Source of the DNA: Glycine soja
Lineage: Eukaryota > Streptophyta > Magnoliopsida > Fabales > Fabaceae
Assembly (NCBI RefSeq): GCF_004193775.1
Contig: NC_041006.1
Span: 27,414,566 to 27,478,565 of the forward strand
DNA: 64,000 nucleotides
Reading direction: 5' to 3'
Shown: piece after piece, positions 23,906 through 35,222 of the stretch
How the letters are laid out: every line of letters starts with the position of its first letter
How positions within the stretch are numbered: position 1 is the first letter of the stretch
Program-made: the position numbers and the translations under genes
Notes under the pieces: generated by a model
The model's database searches: none
What the model was told of the DNA's origin: nothing
The model's input: the letters and a program-made list of their open reading frames with translations, nothing else

Positions 23906-25568
23906 TGTAGAAGCAAAGCTTCATGGTGAAAGTGATTCAAAGGTGTTTTGATGATAACAATAATGACAATAAAAGATGATGACAAAGGTGATGAACAAAA
24001 AGCTCAAAGATCAAAGAACATCTCAAGTGAATCAAGAACAAGTCAAGAGTTCAAGAATCAAGAAGAATTCAAGACTCAAGAAGAAAGCCTAGAATCAAGA
24101 ATCAAGATTCAAGATTCAAGATCTCAAGAATCAAGATCAAGATTCAAGACTCAAGATTCAAGAATGAAGAAAAGACTCAATCAAGATAAGTATTAAAAAG
24201 TTTTTTCAAAACTTTGAATAGCACATGAGTTTTTGACAAAACCTTTACCAAAGAGTTTTTACTCTCTGGTAATCGATTACCATATTGGTGTAATCGATTA
24301 CCAGTAGCAAAATGAGTTTGAAAAAGTTTTCAAACTGAATTTACAACGTTCCAATTATTTTCAAAAGGTTGTAATCGATTACAATGTTTTGGTAATCGAT
24401 TACCAGTGCCCTTGAACATTGAAATTCAAATTTAAATGTGAAGAGTCACATTCTTTCACTCAAAAGATTTGTTTAATCGATTACACTTATTTGGTAATCG
24501 ATTACCAGTGACTGTTTCTGAAAAAAATCAAAAGATGTAACTTTTCAAAATGGTTTTGACTTTTTCAAATGGGTTTTAAGTTTTTCTAAAAGTTATAACT
24601 CTTCTGAATGGTCTTCTTGACCAGACATGGAGAGTCTATAAAAGCAAGGCTTTGTTTTGCATTTCAACAATCTTGAATACTTTACTTTTCCAATCAATCC
24701 TTTACAAGCCTTGACTCTCTTTGAACTTCTTCTTCTTCTTTGTACCAAAAGCTTTCTGAAGTTTTTTGGTTTTCCAAACCTTGAAAACTTGTGCTATTCA
24801 TCTTTTCATTCCCTTCTCCCTTTGCCAAAAAGAATTCGCCAAGGACTAACCGCCTGAATTCTTTTTGTGTCTCTCTTCTCCCTTTTCCAAAAGAACAAAG
24901 GACTAACCGCCTGAATTCTTTTGTGTCTCCTTTCTCCCTTGTCAAAGAATTCAAAACGACACAGTTTGAGAATTCTTTTGATTCTTCCCATTCCCTAATA
25001 CAAAAGTGTTCAAAGGACTAACCGCCTGAGAATTCTTTTGTATCCCCATTCACAAAGTATCAAAGGTTTAACAGCCTGAGATCTTTGTCTTAACACATTG
25101 GAGGGTACATCTTTTGTGGTACAAGTAGAGGGTACATCTACTTGGGTTTGACTGAGAACAAGAGAGGGTACATCTCTTGTGGATCAGTTCTAGTGGAGGG
25201 TACATCTACTAGGTTCAAAGAGAACAAGGGAGGGTACATCCCTTGTGGATCTTTGCTTGTACAAGGATTTTTACAAGGTTGAAAGAAATCTCAAGGACCG
25301 CAGGTCGCTTAGGGACTGGATGTAGGCACGGGTTGTTGCCGAACCAGTATAAAAACTCTTGTGTGTTTGTTTCCTTCTTCCCTACTCTTTTACTTTCCAC
25401 TGTGCATTTAATTTCCGCTTTTACTTTCTGTTAAGTTTCTCTTCTACTCCTCATTCTCTTAACAATTTAGTAAAAGCCTTAGAAGAGTAATTTTTTAATT
25501 AGTAAAGGTTTAGGAATAATTAATTCAACCCCCCCTTCTTAATTATTCTGAGGCCACTCGATCCAACA
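23906..25568 (+). mobile_element. Solo LTR B (1663 bp), same family as A
   Basis: It begins TGTAGAAGC and ends GATCCAACA between ATACC copies at 23901-23905 and 25569-25573. It aligns with LTR A over its length: the palindromes, the TATA box at 24637, the repeats, the hairpins, GAACCAGTATAAA and the C-run near the end. Its first 250 bp hold extra CAAGA/TCAAGA repeats (24050-24190), part of the length difference. Confidence 0.93.
25095..25246 (+). repeat. Series of five hairpins with a GGGTACA loop (LTR B)
   Basis: Arms are ACATTGGA/TCTTTTGT (weak), CAAGTAGA/TCTACTTG, ACAAGAGA/TCTCTTGT (8 of 8), CTAGTGGA/TCTACTAG (8 of 8 with one G-U) and ACAAGGGA/TCCCTTGT. Compared with LTR A, the fourth hairpin has swapped an A-T pair for T-A at the second position, and the third has repaired a mismatch. 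This points to pressure on pairing. Confidence 0.75.
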
Positions 25569-25573
25569 ATACC

Positions 25574-26115
25574 AATCCAATCCTAAGGAATCTCACTTAA
25601 CTGCTACTAAAAGGATCATTAAGTATCTTAAGGGCACAACCAATGTAGGTTTGTGGTATCCCAAAGGTACCTCCTTAAACTTAACAAGTTTTTCAGATTC
25701 TGATTTTGTAGGATGCAAATTAGATAGAAAAAGTACAAGTGGTACATGTCATATACTTGGAAGCTGTATAGTGTCTTGGAATTGCAAAAGGCAAGCTTAT
25801 GTCGCACTTTCAACTGCCAAAGCGAAATACATAGCTGCAAGAAGTTGTTGTGCTCAAAGTCTTTGGATGAAGAAACACCTTGAAGACTTTGGAGTATCTC
25901 TTGATCACATTCCTATGAAATGTGACAACACAAGTGCTATTAATCTAATCAAGAACCCTGCCATGCATTCTAGGACTAAGCACATAGAAATAAGACATCA
26001 TTTTCTTAGAGATCATGTGTCTAAAGGTGATAGCTGCATTGAGTTCATTGATAGTAAGCATCAACTAGTAGACATTTTCACTAAACCTCTTACTAGAGAT
26101 AGGTTTTTACATTAG
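25574..26115 (+). pseudogene. pol: Sirevirus pol, part 4: RNase H
   Basis: Coding resumes after the ATACC copy. It reads IKYLKGTTNVGLWYPKGTS, then SFSDSDFVGCKLDRKSTSGT with the first catalytic aspartate. The usual STAEAEYIA motif reads STAKAKYIA, so both glutamates, including the catalytic one, are lysine. The end KHQLVDIFTKPLTRDRF is the normal end of copia pol. Stop at 26113-26115. The frame is open for 154 residues. Confidence 0.92.
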
Positions 26116-26339
26116 AAATGAACTAGGCATATTGGATGCATCTAGCATAGAATAATATTTTTGTTTGCATAGTGTGTGACTCACATTGTCACTGATATCA
26201 TTTGTGTTTGTTTAGTGTATGTTTTAGCTTAGTGGTTCATGTGCGTACTTAGTTTGTTTGAAGATCACATGTTTTTCTTAGCTATTTCATGATTTCCTGT
26301 TGTTTTCATCAATTACTGTATGACTTTTGGATGACAAGT

Positions 26340-26790
26340 TTTACAAAACTTTTTGTTTTAATCGATTACGCAATGATTTAATCGATGACCATTGCTTGTG
26401 ATATGTTTCCAGTTTTGAAAACTTTCTGTTTTAATCGATTATGTCCTGATTTAATGATTACCATTGGTTGATACATGTTATTTGTTTTGAAAAGTTTATG
26501 TTTTAATCGATTATCGTTTCGTATCTGTGATGCTTCTATTTAAAAGTTTTTTTTAATCGATTACATGCTTGTATGTTTGAACTGAGTGTGGATTTCGTTA
26601 TGTTTTAATCGATTACATAACGTTTTAATCGATTACAATGGCCTCAATGGGAGTTTTTCTGGCATATTTAATCGATTATGCTTGCGTTTTAATCAATTAC
26701 TTATAATAGCTTTTGGTTTTAAGTGAAAACGAGGGCCAGTTTAATCGATTACTATGTATTTTTAATTGATTACTTGTGTGTCTGTTGCGT
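26340..26790 (+). repeat. Cluster of TTTAATCGATTA motifs between pol and the envelope-like ORF
   Basis: At least ten copies or near-copies of TTTTAATCGATTAC occur within 450 bp, spaced irregularly at 25 to 60 bp. Similar motifs recur in the 3' LTR at 28750-29120. Confidence 0.85.
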
Positions 26791-26935
26791 GTAATCCGTT
26801 AGATTTCTTCGTCTTCACCTCATCAAAACCTCCATTACTTTAGCATATACTCCACCTACCATAGCCAACCAGAACATCACTTTCCCTCTATAAAAGCCAA
26901 CCCAAACCTCTACCTTTGAGCCTCCTTCTAAAAAA

Positions 26936-28085
26936 ATGGCCTGCAATCCTACCAGAGCTCAGAAGAAAGCCAAGTCCTCAAACAAGAAGCAAGGAGAGTG
27001 CTTTCAAGCAGCTCTCAATAGGTTGGATACTTGGTTCACGGACGAAAGCAAGAAGGTTGACTTTAAGATGATTTATGTCATGAAGAATGTGAGAATTCCG
27101 AAGTGTCTGAACTTGGAATGGTTCTCCCAGCAAGGATTCAACTTTCCTAACTTGCTAGAAGCACAGGGGCTGTCAAAATTTGTGCAGATGAAGGGAACCT
27201 TTTACCCAAGTTGGTAAAAGTTTTCTACGCATGTGCTAAAGTTGATATGGAAAAAAAACTTGTACTCTACTGTCATTGGTGTAGAAATGGTCATTGACGT
27301 TGAAGTTTGGAAAGCAGTAGCATGGATATACATGGGTGGAGTCCACAAATTTGAAGAATCTGCGGATGGCTACAATAAGATGCAAACTTATAGAGGTATG
27401 CTTCTTGACCCAACAAGGATTTTAAGAAACATACTAGGTGTTGGTGGTCTGACAGCTAAAGATAGAATGTTGGTATATATCATTACATATATTTTGGCAC
27501 CAAGATCCAGGAATCATGTTTAGGTTACTGATGATGACTTGCATATTATATGTAGGCTGAAATCAGGTATTCAAATGAATTGGGTACTACTGATCGAAGA
27601 TATTATGTTAAAAATTCGTCGACTAGTGGATTATGAATTTCCATATGTTGTTTTAGCTTCTAGATTCATTGATTATTTTAATATCGATGTTTCTAACTAG
27701 ATAGTAGACTTTACCAAAGCCTATAATGAGATAACCGAAAGGCATCTCAAGAAGCTTGGCATGACATATGTTGATCATGAATGGATCATGGCCGGAGAGC
27801 AACCAGTAGCAACAAATGATAATCAGATGGAAGAAGAAGCTCATCAAGAGCCAGCTCATCAACGGAAATCTTTTGAGTCTCTTATGATTTAGAAGATGGA
27901 TGTTATCCTTCATCTCCATCAACAACAAAGAGTCGAAGTTCATAGCTCCTTAGAAAACAATACAACTAGGCTTGAGAACATAAAAACTAGGCTATCCCTT
28001 AGTAACCTCCTAAATTTGGATGAGAATGAAGCATGGTTAAGTTCGTGTGTTTGTTCTTGCTATTTGATGGTCTGTTTGTTATGTT
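26936..28085 (+). pseudogene. Sirevirus envelope-like ORF (broken)
   Basis: It starts MACNPTRAQKKAKSSNKKQG at 26936, 0.8 kb after pol, where SIRE1-type elements carry an envelope-like ORF. The first piece ends at 27217. Sequence continues in another frame (VKVFYACAKVDMEKK) and then at 27233-27523 with VEVWKAVAWIYMG and RNILGVGGLTAKDRMLVY. Beyond further stops come YEFPYVVLASRFIDYFN and a coiled-coil-like tail near 27900-28020. No signal peptide or clear membrane helix is visible. The fold resembles the 'putative plant transposon protein' family. Its role is unknown. Confidence 0.75.
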
Positions 28086-28485
28086 AAGTTCTGCCTGTCT
28101 TAGTTTTATGATGACGAAGTTTGTTTGTCTTCGTTTAATGATCATGTAATGCTTTAAGTTTAATGAAATATGGTTTTATTTCTCTGTTTACTTATGTGTT
28201 TTGTTTGGTGTATAATTAACTTTTTGTCATTCTTAATGCCAAAAGGGGAGAAGAATATACATTATTGCATGTTGATTGCATAACATTGAGCACTGGATAT
28301 TGACTGCATTAACATTGAGCATTTCATTGTTATATATACATATGATTCATGATGATGAATTGACATATATGATGAGTAAGTGTTAAGAACTATTCAGGAT
28401 AAGACTAAGGATCATGTCTCCAATCCAATCTCAAGACTCTTCAAATGTACTCAATGTCGTATTCAAGTTTGGCATCATCAAAGCC

Positions 28486-28499
28486 AAAAAGGAGGAGAT
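28486..28499 (+). other. Polypurine tract of the Sirevirus
   Basis: AAAAAGGAGGAGAT directly precedes the TG of the 3' LTR. Sireviruses typically have AAAAAGGGGGAGAT here. Confidence 0.85.
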
Positions 28500-29943
28500 T
28501 GTTAGAGATAGGGGGAGCAACATGAGCAAAACGGTGAACAACCTAATGCTATATCTTAAGGCTCAAGGAAAAGCTTGAAGAAGCTTTAAAGAAGTTTTGG
28601 CTTTTACATGCCTAACTCCCTTGACTTTTCTTCACACACACTTGGTTGTTATCTTGGCATTTGTATAAGTTGTTATCTCGATTGTCATCATAGTGTGTGT
28701 GAAGAAAAGTTTCTAAGTTAGAAAATTTTCTTCAGAGGTTAAAACTCTCTATTTTAGTCGATTACGGTCTCATTGTAATCGATTACCAAAAGTTGTTTGA
28801 AGCTTGTAGAGTTAAGTCTCGTATTGGTTTAATCGATTATCGATATCTTGTAATCGATTATACTGTTGTTTGAGACAATGAATGATAGTAAGGAGTCTTT
28901 GCTTTAATTGATTACCAAGTGGATTAATCGATTATTTCTCTCTCGTTTGAGTGTTCAGAGGTGAACAAGAACACTTTAATTGATTACTTGGGTCATCTAA
29001 TCAATTACATTGTTCTTGAATTGTTTTCCAGATGTTGGAAGAACACTTTAATCAACTACTTAGATAATCTAATCAATTAGTTTGTTAAAATAATCGATTA
29101 CCTTATAGATTTAATCGACTATAGACAGTTATAACTGTTTTCTCTATAAATAACCAGCTTGTGTTCACATCTACGCATCAAGAGATCAATAGAGAATACT
29201 CAATACATCTTGAAAATAACTTCTTAGTCTCAAAATGAGCAAGATTTTGTGCTTTCATCAGTGGATAAGAGAAGAGAAGAAAAGTGATTTTTTAGTAACT
29301 CACAACTTCTTAATCGTTTGGTTATGAAGATATTTTCTTGAAAGTGCGTTGTGTCTTGAGTAGAAGAAGATCACCTTCTCAATCCAGCAAGGTTTTTGTG
29401 GTAAGATTAGTCAGGTTGTATCTCTCCTACTTTTTAGTTTGGGCTAAGAGTAGGGTTCTCTTAGGCTTATATTCACAAAGGATCCTAGTGTTGGGTGCCT
29501 TAGTCTCTTTTTTTGGGGTGGTAATTGTAGATTGACTGTGATTGCTTGTAAGGATTCTTGATGCATAGTGAAAATCTAATTCAGGTTGTGGATTAGATAA
29601 TTGGATTAGCTTATCTAGAAATAGAGAGTGAACCAGTATAAAAGACTGTGTCATTCTTCTCTTGTTCTAATCTTGTTCTCTCATTCAAGGTTTAATCAAC
29701 TCATTCAAGTATTAAACTAGTTTTTCACAAAGATTCAAATGTCATGATTATGAAAGAAAGGATGTTAATGAAGGATCATGTTTAAGGAAGGATTGATTAC
29801 GTATTGATTACATTCAATTCATATTTGTTTTGTGATATGATCCATACAAGAGTTTTTTTGTAACTTTGTTTTTAAAAGGTATATTTTGTTTTGAAAACCA
29901 ATTCACCCCCTTCTTGGTTTATTGTGTTCCATCATCTTTTTCA
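28500..29943 (+). repeat. 3' LTR of the Sirevirus (1444 bp)
   Basis: It starts TGTTAGAGATAGG and ends TCTTTTTCA. It contains AATCGATTA motifs at 28750-29120, a TATA box, GAACCAGTATAAA at 29630 and a perfect hairpin ATCTAAT/ATTAGAT at 29574-29598. The next five bases, TAAAT, should be the TSD; its partner lies outside the window. Confidence 0.92.
29145..29152 (+). promoter_or_regulatory. Probable TATA box of the Sirevirus LTR
   Basis: TATAAATA in the context TTCTCTATAAATAACC, downstream of the AATCGATTA motif cluster. Confidence 0.65.
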
Positions 29944-30910
29944 TAAATGACCACTAAGAAAAGCATGGCTCTCTCTAGGCGTGAGATGGCTTGACTTTCG
30001 GCCGAGAAGGAAAAGGCTGATCAAGCTACAACTATTGCTACCAAAGCTGCTGGTGGGTTGACTACGCCAGTTACTCCTCCTTTAAATGTTGTGTCCATGA
30101 TGGAGAAAACCCATATTTCTAAAAAGAGGGCTTGGACGAAGGCTAACGATGAAACATACATCCAAGTGGACTTTGAAGACTTGGATGCTAGGTCGGTTGG
30201 CTCGGCTTGTACTGATAGACAATCACTAATCAAAGATATATGGGGCAATTGAAACCTCATGGATTTTGGCGATCACAAAAATGAGGACAGTTTGTTTTGG
30301 GAATATGCCTTCCCCCACTCAATTCATAACCCTGGGGACATAACATGCCAAAAAGCCAATTGTGGAAACCTGAAAAACCAACCCTTTTAAGCAATGTGGG
30401 GAGCACACATGTGAAGGTGAATCAGTTGAGCATTATCCTTTGTGTAGTGGAGGACCAAGGGAGGGATCTAATAAAAGAGAAGAAACTTCTTGAAAAGGAG
30501 AAGTCTCAACTTGCATCCAAGGCTAAGAAGCTGAAGAAATAAGTTGTCGATAATGAAGTTGACAAAGTGGCCTTTGAGAAAGCCAAGGTGAACTTCCAAA
30601 AAGACAAGGAGATTTTTGTGTGAAAAAAGAGGGAGATGTTCTCCGGCTTGGAAAGTTTGAAGAAGCAGAAGAACGATCTGCAAGATAGGGTACTATTCTA
30701 CAAATGCAACTAGCCACGACCATTGATAAGGTTGAGGAGGTGAAGGCTAAGGTGATCGTGGCTAACACAGAATTAGTCGTGCAGTTTGTTGAAGGCTTTA
30801 ATTCCACCATGGAACAAGTCAAAGTATTGGCGGATGACATGGATTATGGAGTAGTCAACCCTTTCAAGGAAGTGGTCAATAGGGATATTGTTGAAGTTGT
30901 CGACTGAGAT
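29944..30910 (+). pseudogene. Degenerate coding remnant, unrecognised
   Basis: Broken reading frames run in one direction: MTTPVTPPLNVVSMMEKTHI with a QVDFEDLDARSVGS stretch at 30058-30252, then 30345-30542 with LIKEKKLLEKEKSQLASKAK, then 30704-30907 with FVEGFNSTMEQVKVL. The middle is lysine- and glutamate-rich with a heptad-like pattern, probably a coiled coil. Intermittent stops separate the parts. The pattern suggests the end of a gag or envelope-like ORF of an older retroelement, but I do not recognise the family. Confidence 0.45.
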
Positions 30911-31049
30911 GCCAATCTTTGATTAGTATTTTTAATATTTTATGTTTTGAATATTTTATGTTAAAACATTAGTAATTCCAATAGTATTTCATTAAGATTG
31001 CTAAATCTTTGTTCGAATTGCTATCATTTATATTCTGAATTCTAGAAGG

Positions 31050-31395
31050 TAAAAAATATTTGGTTAAGTTCAAACTAACCGATTCGATCATTTAAACTCC
31101 GACCTTTGAAAGGATAATAATATTTGGCCTAGTTAAAACTAACCAATGCAATCGTCTATATTCTGACCTTTGAAAGGAAAATAATATTTGGCTAAGTTAA
31201 AAATAACCAATGCAATCGTCTAAACTCCGACCTCAAAAAGGAAAGTAATATTTCGCTAAGTTAAGACTAACCAATGCAATCATCTACATTCTGACTTTTA
31301 AAAGGAAATTATATTTGGCTAAGTTAAAACTAACCATTTCAATCGTTTAAACTCCGACCTTTGAAAGGTAAATAATATTTGGCTGAGTTAAATTT
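31050..31395 (+). repeat. Tandem repeat, about 64 bp x 5
   Basis: Each unit reads approximately AATATTTGGCTAAGTTAAAA, then CTAACCAATGCAATCGTCTA, then AACTCCGACCTTTGAAAGGA. The copies are diverged, with some short deletions. Confidence 0.9.
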
Positions 31396-31399
31396 TGAC

Positions 31400-31606
31400 G
31401 TGTCAATTCATGCCAATCATGTCGTTCATGTCGATGTTGACCATGTATCATAGGTATCACAGAGGTTAAAAGTCATGTTGCTCGTGTTGATGCCAACCAT
31501 GTACCATAGGCATCATGGTGATGTAATGATCGTGTTGATGTCAACAATGTATTGTAGGTATCATTGCAGTTTAAGAGTCGTGTCATTCGTGGCAATGTCG
31601 ACCATG
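31400..31606 (+). repeat. Tandem repeat of about 66 bp (left part), split by the Athila-like element
   Basis: About three diverged copies of a unit with GTTGATGCCAACCATGTA, CATAGGTATCA and TTAAGAGTCGTGTC. The array resumes at 42721. Confidence 0.8.
31602..31606. repeat. Left TSD (CCATG) of the Athila-like element
   Basis: It is repeated at 42721-42725. Confidence 0.9.
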
Positions 31607-32933
31607 TGTTCGACGGCCGGCAAGTGCACCAAATCGCACAAGTAGTATAAAACGGTAAGAACCGAGTATCGAACTCTTGAGGAACTTGTTTTACTTGGTA
31701 AAGTTGTGGTTCAGTAAATAAATGCCTTTGGATGAAAGTTTGGTCTCATGTATGGACAGGTATGTAAACTAAACTATTCAACAGAAAATCACGTGAGTAG
31801 TGGTGTGTGAAGACAAATAAAGAACGTGTTGGTCTTCCTACTGGATGACTGATGTAATTAAAGATGTTCTCTACCTAACAATGTTTCTGTGTTCTATGTT
31901 GTCTCCTGGAATGCTAAACCCCAATGTCTCGTGCATGTTTAGCCTAATCCTAATCAAGCATCATCCTCAGATCCCTCTTGTTGGACTAAACTTGACCAGA
32001 ACCGCATTAAGACATACATACCAACATCATGAAAATACGATCCCTCGTGAAATACGATAAACTAGCCCCGTCCTATCAAGTTCTAAGGATTAAACCATTT
32101 CCCAATGTTGAATGACCCTAACTGAGCATGCATCTACGTGATCAAGGTAAAAGCATACTAAAAATGAAGTATTGATAGCACAGAGAACACATGCAACATC
32201 ATTAGATAGATATAAGAGTATTTACATCAAGTACCCCATAGGAAGAACCAATTGAGGATTTAGCTCTCCATAGCAGGGAGGCTTCTTTTACAACAAAGAG
32301 AAGAGAAAGTGAAAGATTGAATAATTACAGGTAGTGGGGATGTCTCCTCCACCTCTAGAAACCTCACAATCACTCAAAATCTCGTCCAATGCTTTACAAG
32401 ATAGCTTCCTCTTCAAGCTCGATTCTCTCTAAACTCTTCCACAACCAAAACTCTCAAAAAAAACTCAACCATCTCCTCCATTTTGAGAAGATAGGCGCAC
32501 GCTTAGCGGAAGATAGGCTTGCTTAGCGCGTGTAAGTGACTTCTGGCTTAGTGCCAGTCATGTTCACTCAGCCTGGAGGTTCAAGTGGCGCGCTTAGCTA
32601 ATTGATTCTCGTTGAGCGCATCATGATAACTCATTTGCTTTCAGGATCTTCTACACCCTTAGCCATGAACTTCTATGCTTAGCAGATGGCTCGCTAAACC
32701 AGATAATTGGCTTAGCGAGCGGCTCAAAATCAGCACTTCCACAAACTTGCTTATTTAACTTGAAATTGAAATGGAAAGGTTATTAAATACACTAAAGTGG
32801 GATACTAAGTACTTATTACCTATATTTAACAAAAAGTAATTACAACACTACAAAAAGAACTATAAATGGCAGGAGTCAAATACAATTTACACAGTTTTTT
32901 TACACAAAAGTTAGTCGTATTAACCGACTAACA
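31607..32933 (-). repeat. 3' LTR of the Athila-like element (1327 bp)
   Basis: It pairs with 41363-42720. On the + strand it runs from TGTTCGACGGCC to ACCGACTAACA. GCTTAGCG motifs cluster at 32500-32720. The copy lacks a short stretch present in the other LTR near 42247-42280 and differs at 32030-32050. Confidence 0.93.
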
Positions 32934-32948
32934 AACTCCCCCAAATTT
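32934..32948 (-). other. Polypurine tract of the Athila-like element
   Basis: On the - strand AAATTTGGGGGAGTT directly precedes the 3' LTR. Confidence 0.85.
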
Positions 32949-34216
32949 ACAGTTTTGCTTGTCCTCAAGCAAATAAAGAATAGCTCACTGGTCCCCAAGT
33001 GACAAAACATGCAGTGATTATGTAAAAAGGTGTGTAACTCCCAAAATATTAGTTGCATGATAACAAATGAAACAAAAATGCCTTTATCAATTGCTTTTCA
33101 CAAGGCATGTAGTTTTTTAGAGAAAAGAGCATGTTAGCAAGCAACACAACTAAATAAAGCTAGGCAGGAGACAGATTTCATGGAAAGATGCTTAACCAAA
33201 ATCTCACAACTTCTGTTTCACTCAAGCACAAGTGTTTAAGCTTTTTATCAATAACAACTAGCAAGAGGTCCAATCTTTTAACTTCATCTCATGTCATAAA
33301 GTCAGAAATACACAAATTATTGGCTTGTAATGAGGCTGAGCTACAAAAATATTGGTTTTTCTAGGATTCAAAGGCTTAAATTCTAAGAGAGCACAAATCC
33401 TAGACTTAACCAATTAGTCTTTTTAATATACTTAGCTTGCTCCTTAGCCTTTCACTTGACTTGTTCTAACAACACACACTTATTTGAACTCTTTTTTTTT
33501 TATTTTTTTATTTGCTGTTTGTGTTGTTGTTTCTTACCTTTAAACATTAACCATCTAACAGACTCCCCTAAATTTGGGGTGAAATTGTCCTACACCAATG
33601 TGCCCTAGGAATTACACTTCAATGCTCACGGTTCACTATAATTATAGTTTAGCTCAAAGATGGGTGCAAATAATATAATCATTGATAACATGTAAGCTTT
33701 TGGTCAAATGGCTTGTATAAATAACAGTGGCCTTCATCATTTCCAATCCATACATTTCATTCTAAATTTCAGAGATTGATGCAATAATTATTACTCTATG
33801 CTAGTCATTCTCTCAACAATTAAGTTCACACTCTTACCGGTTTATGATCAAGCTTTTCTTTCACAACCAACCTGTCTACTGACTAACATTTCTAACTGTG
33901 AGCTACTTTCTTGTTCTTTCTCATCTAACATACACACTTGCTCAACTCATGATAAAAACACAATCTTCATTTCAATCATGCATTCAATCCACAATCAATT
34001 CACAACACCAATAATTCCACAAAAAGATCAAGTGTTTGCACTTCATACTCAGATAATCAAGTTAAGTTGTTCAGTATGCTTCAAAACATGCATACTAATT
34101 ATCCACAGAAAGACAAATATATAATTATAAATATAAACCAAAATCACCCAAAAACAATGTACTAAAACTATAATAATTCCCAAAAAGGAAAAATCAGGAA
34201 TTTAGAATTCCTGTGA
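32949..34216 (-). other. 3' untranslated region of the Athila-like element
   Basis: AT-rich, with no coding homology recognised. The + strand ORF at 33798-34124 is on the wrong strand and shows no recognisable features. Confidence 0.6.
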
Positions 34217-35222
34217 CTAGTCCTGTGTGCCTTGTGTATCTTGCATATCCTCTTCATTTGTCAGATGTAAAATTGGGGTAGCTGGAAGAGTGGCTGAGAG
34301 TCTCAGGACTGGCGTGGTAGGGTCTTCTGGCATCTCCATGATAGGTGTAGGAGGATCTACTTGTCTCTCATGTACTGGTGTAGGAGGATCTGCTACCTGC
34401 TGAGCAAAAGATAGGTCCATCCATGGTGAGAGTGGACCTTCTGAGGTCTGTGGTGTCCTCTCAGGAGTAGCAGCCTCCTGCCTCAACTATGACTCACCTG
34501 CTTCAACAGTCTCATGTATAACTGGCACAATTGGCTCAGGAAGAACATCCTCATCAGGTCTCATCTCTACTCCTGCACCTGAAAAATCAAAATCTCTAGG
34601 GATGGTAGCCTCAAAAGACGCATCTTGTACCTGTTGAGGTACTTGAGCACTGGGACCCTCACCCTCTCTCACAACAGAAGGTAAGGTTCCAGGCCAGGAT
34701 ACCTTCTCAATGAACTGCTCTACTGACATAATGGACCCTGGAGGAGCTACCACCTGCAAGCTCTGCAGTAATAAAATCTGCCCCTGATGAATACTCTAAA
34801 GCATGGTTTCAAAGCGCTGAGAGTCTTGGGCAGCTGGTGCAAGGGTGGCAGAAGTGGGAGGAGCTGGTGTAGGAGTGGCAGAAGTGGAAGGAGCTGGTGG
34901 TACGGAAGAAGAAGGAATATCTGTTGGTCGAGCCCTTACCTTCCTAGCCCCTCTAAAGTTAACTGTCAGATCATCCACATTCCAACAGTTTTTCTTAATG
35001 TAGGCCAAGTTAATGGTCGGGCTCAGGCTCTCATAGGTTAGAATGTCAGAGATAACTCCTCTAGCTCTGCATATAGCAGTGATCAAGGTCGGGAATCCGA
35101 GCCTAGAGGAGTTACTCTGGGCAATGGTAGAAATTTGACCCGAGATTAAGGCTCTGATATTCATGTCCATGCCTGTGACTAATCTGTAAACCAACCTGGC
35201 TCTGTCCATATTAAGATCAGAG

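Larger units (their letters stand above)
1..29943 (+). mobile_element. Ty1/copia Sirevirus (SIRE1-like), 5' end outside the window, split by three insertions
   Basis: The element reads 5' LTR end, primer binding site, gag with CCHC knuckle, protease, integrase, RT, RNase H, envelope-like ORF, polypurine tract and 3' LTR. This domain order, with an ORF after RNase H, is the Sirevirus arrangement of Ty1/copia elements. Bases 1-264 match 29684-29943 almost base for base, so the two pieces are the ends of the same LTR pair. Insertions at 2673-20429, 20870-22430 and 23906-25568 each carry a 5-bp TSD, and the protein continues across each site. Without them the visible part is about 8.9 kb. All ORFs carry stops or frameshifts, so the element cannot move on its own. 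Confidence 0.93.

Noticed and set aside
33798..34124. 108-residue ORF on the + strand
   Set aside because: It lies antisense in the untranslated region of the Athila-like element with no recognisable features.
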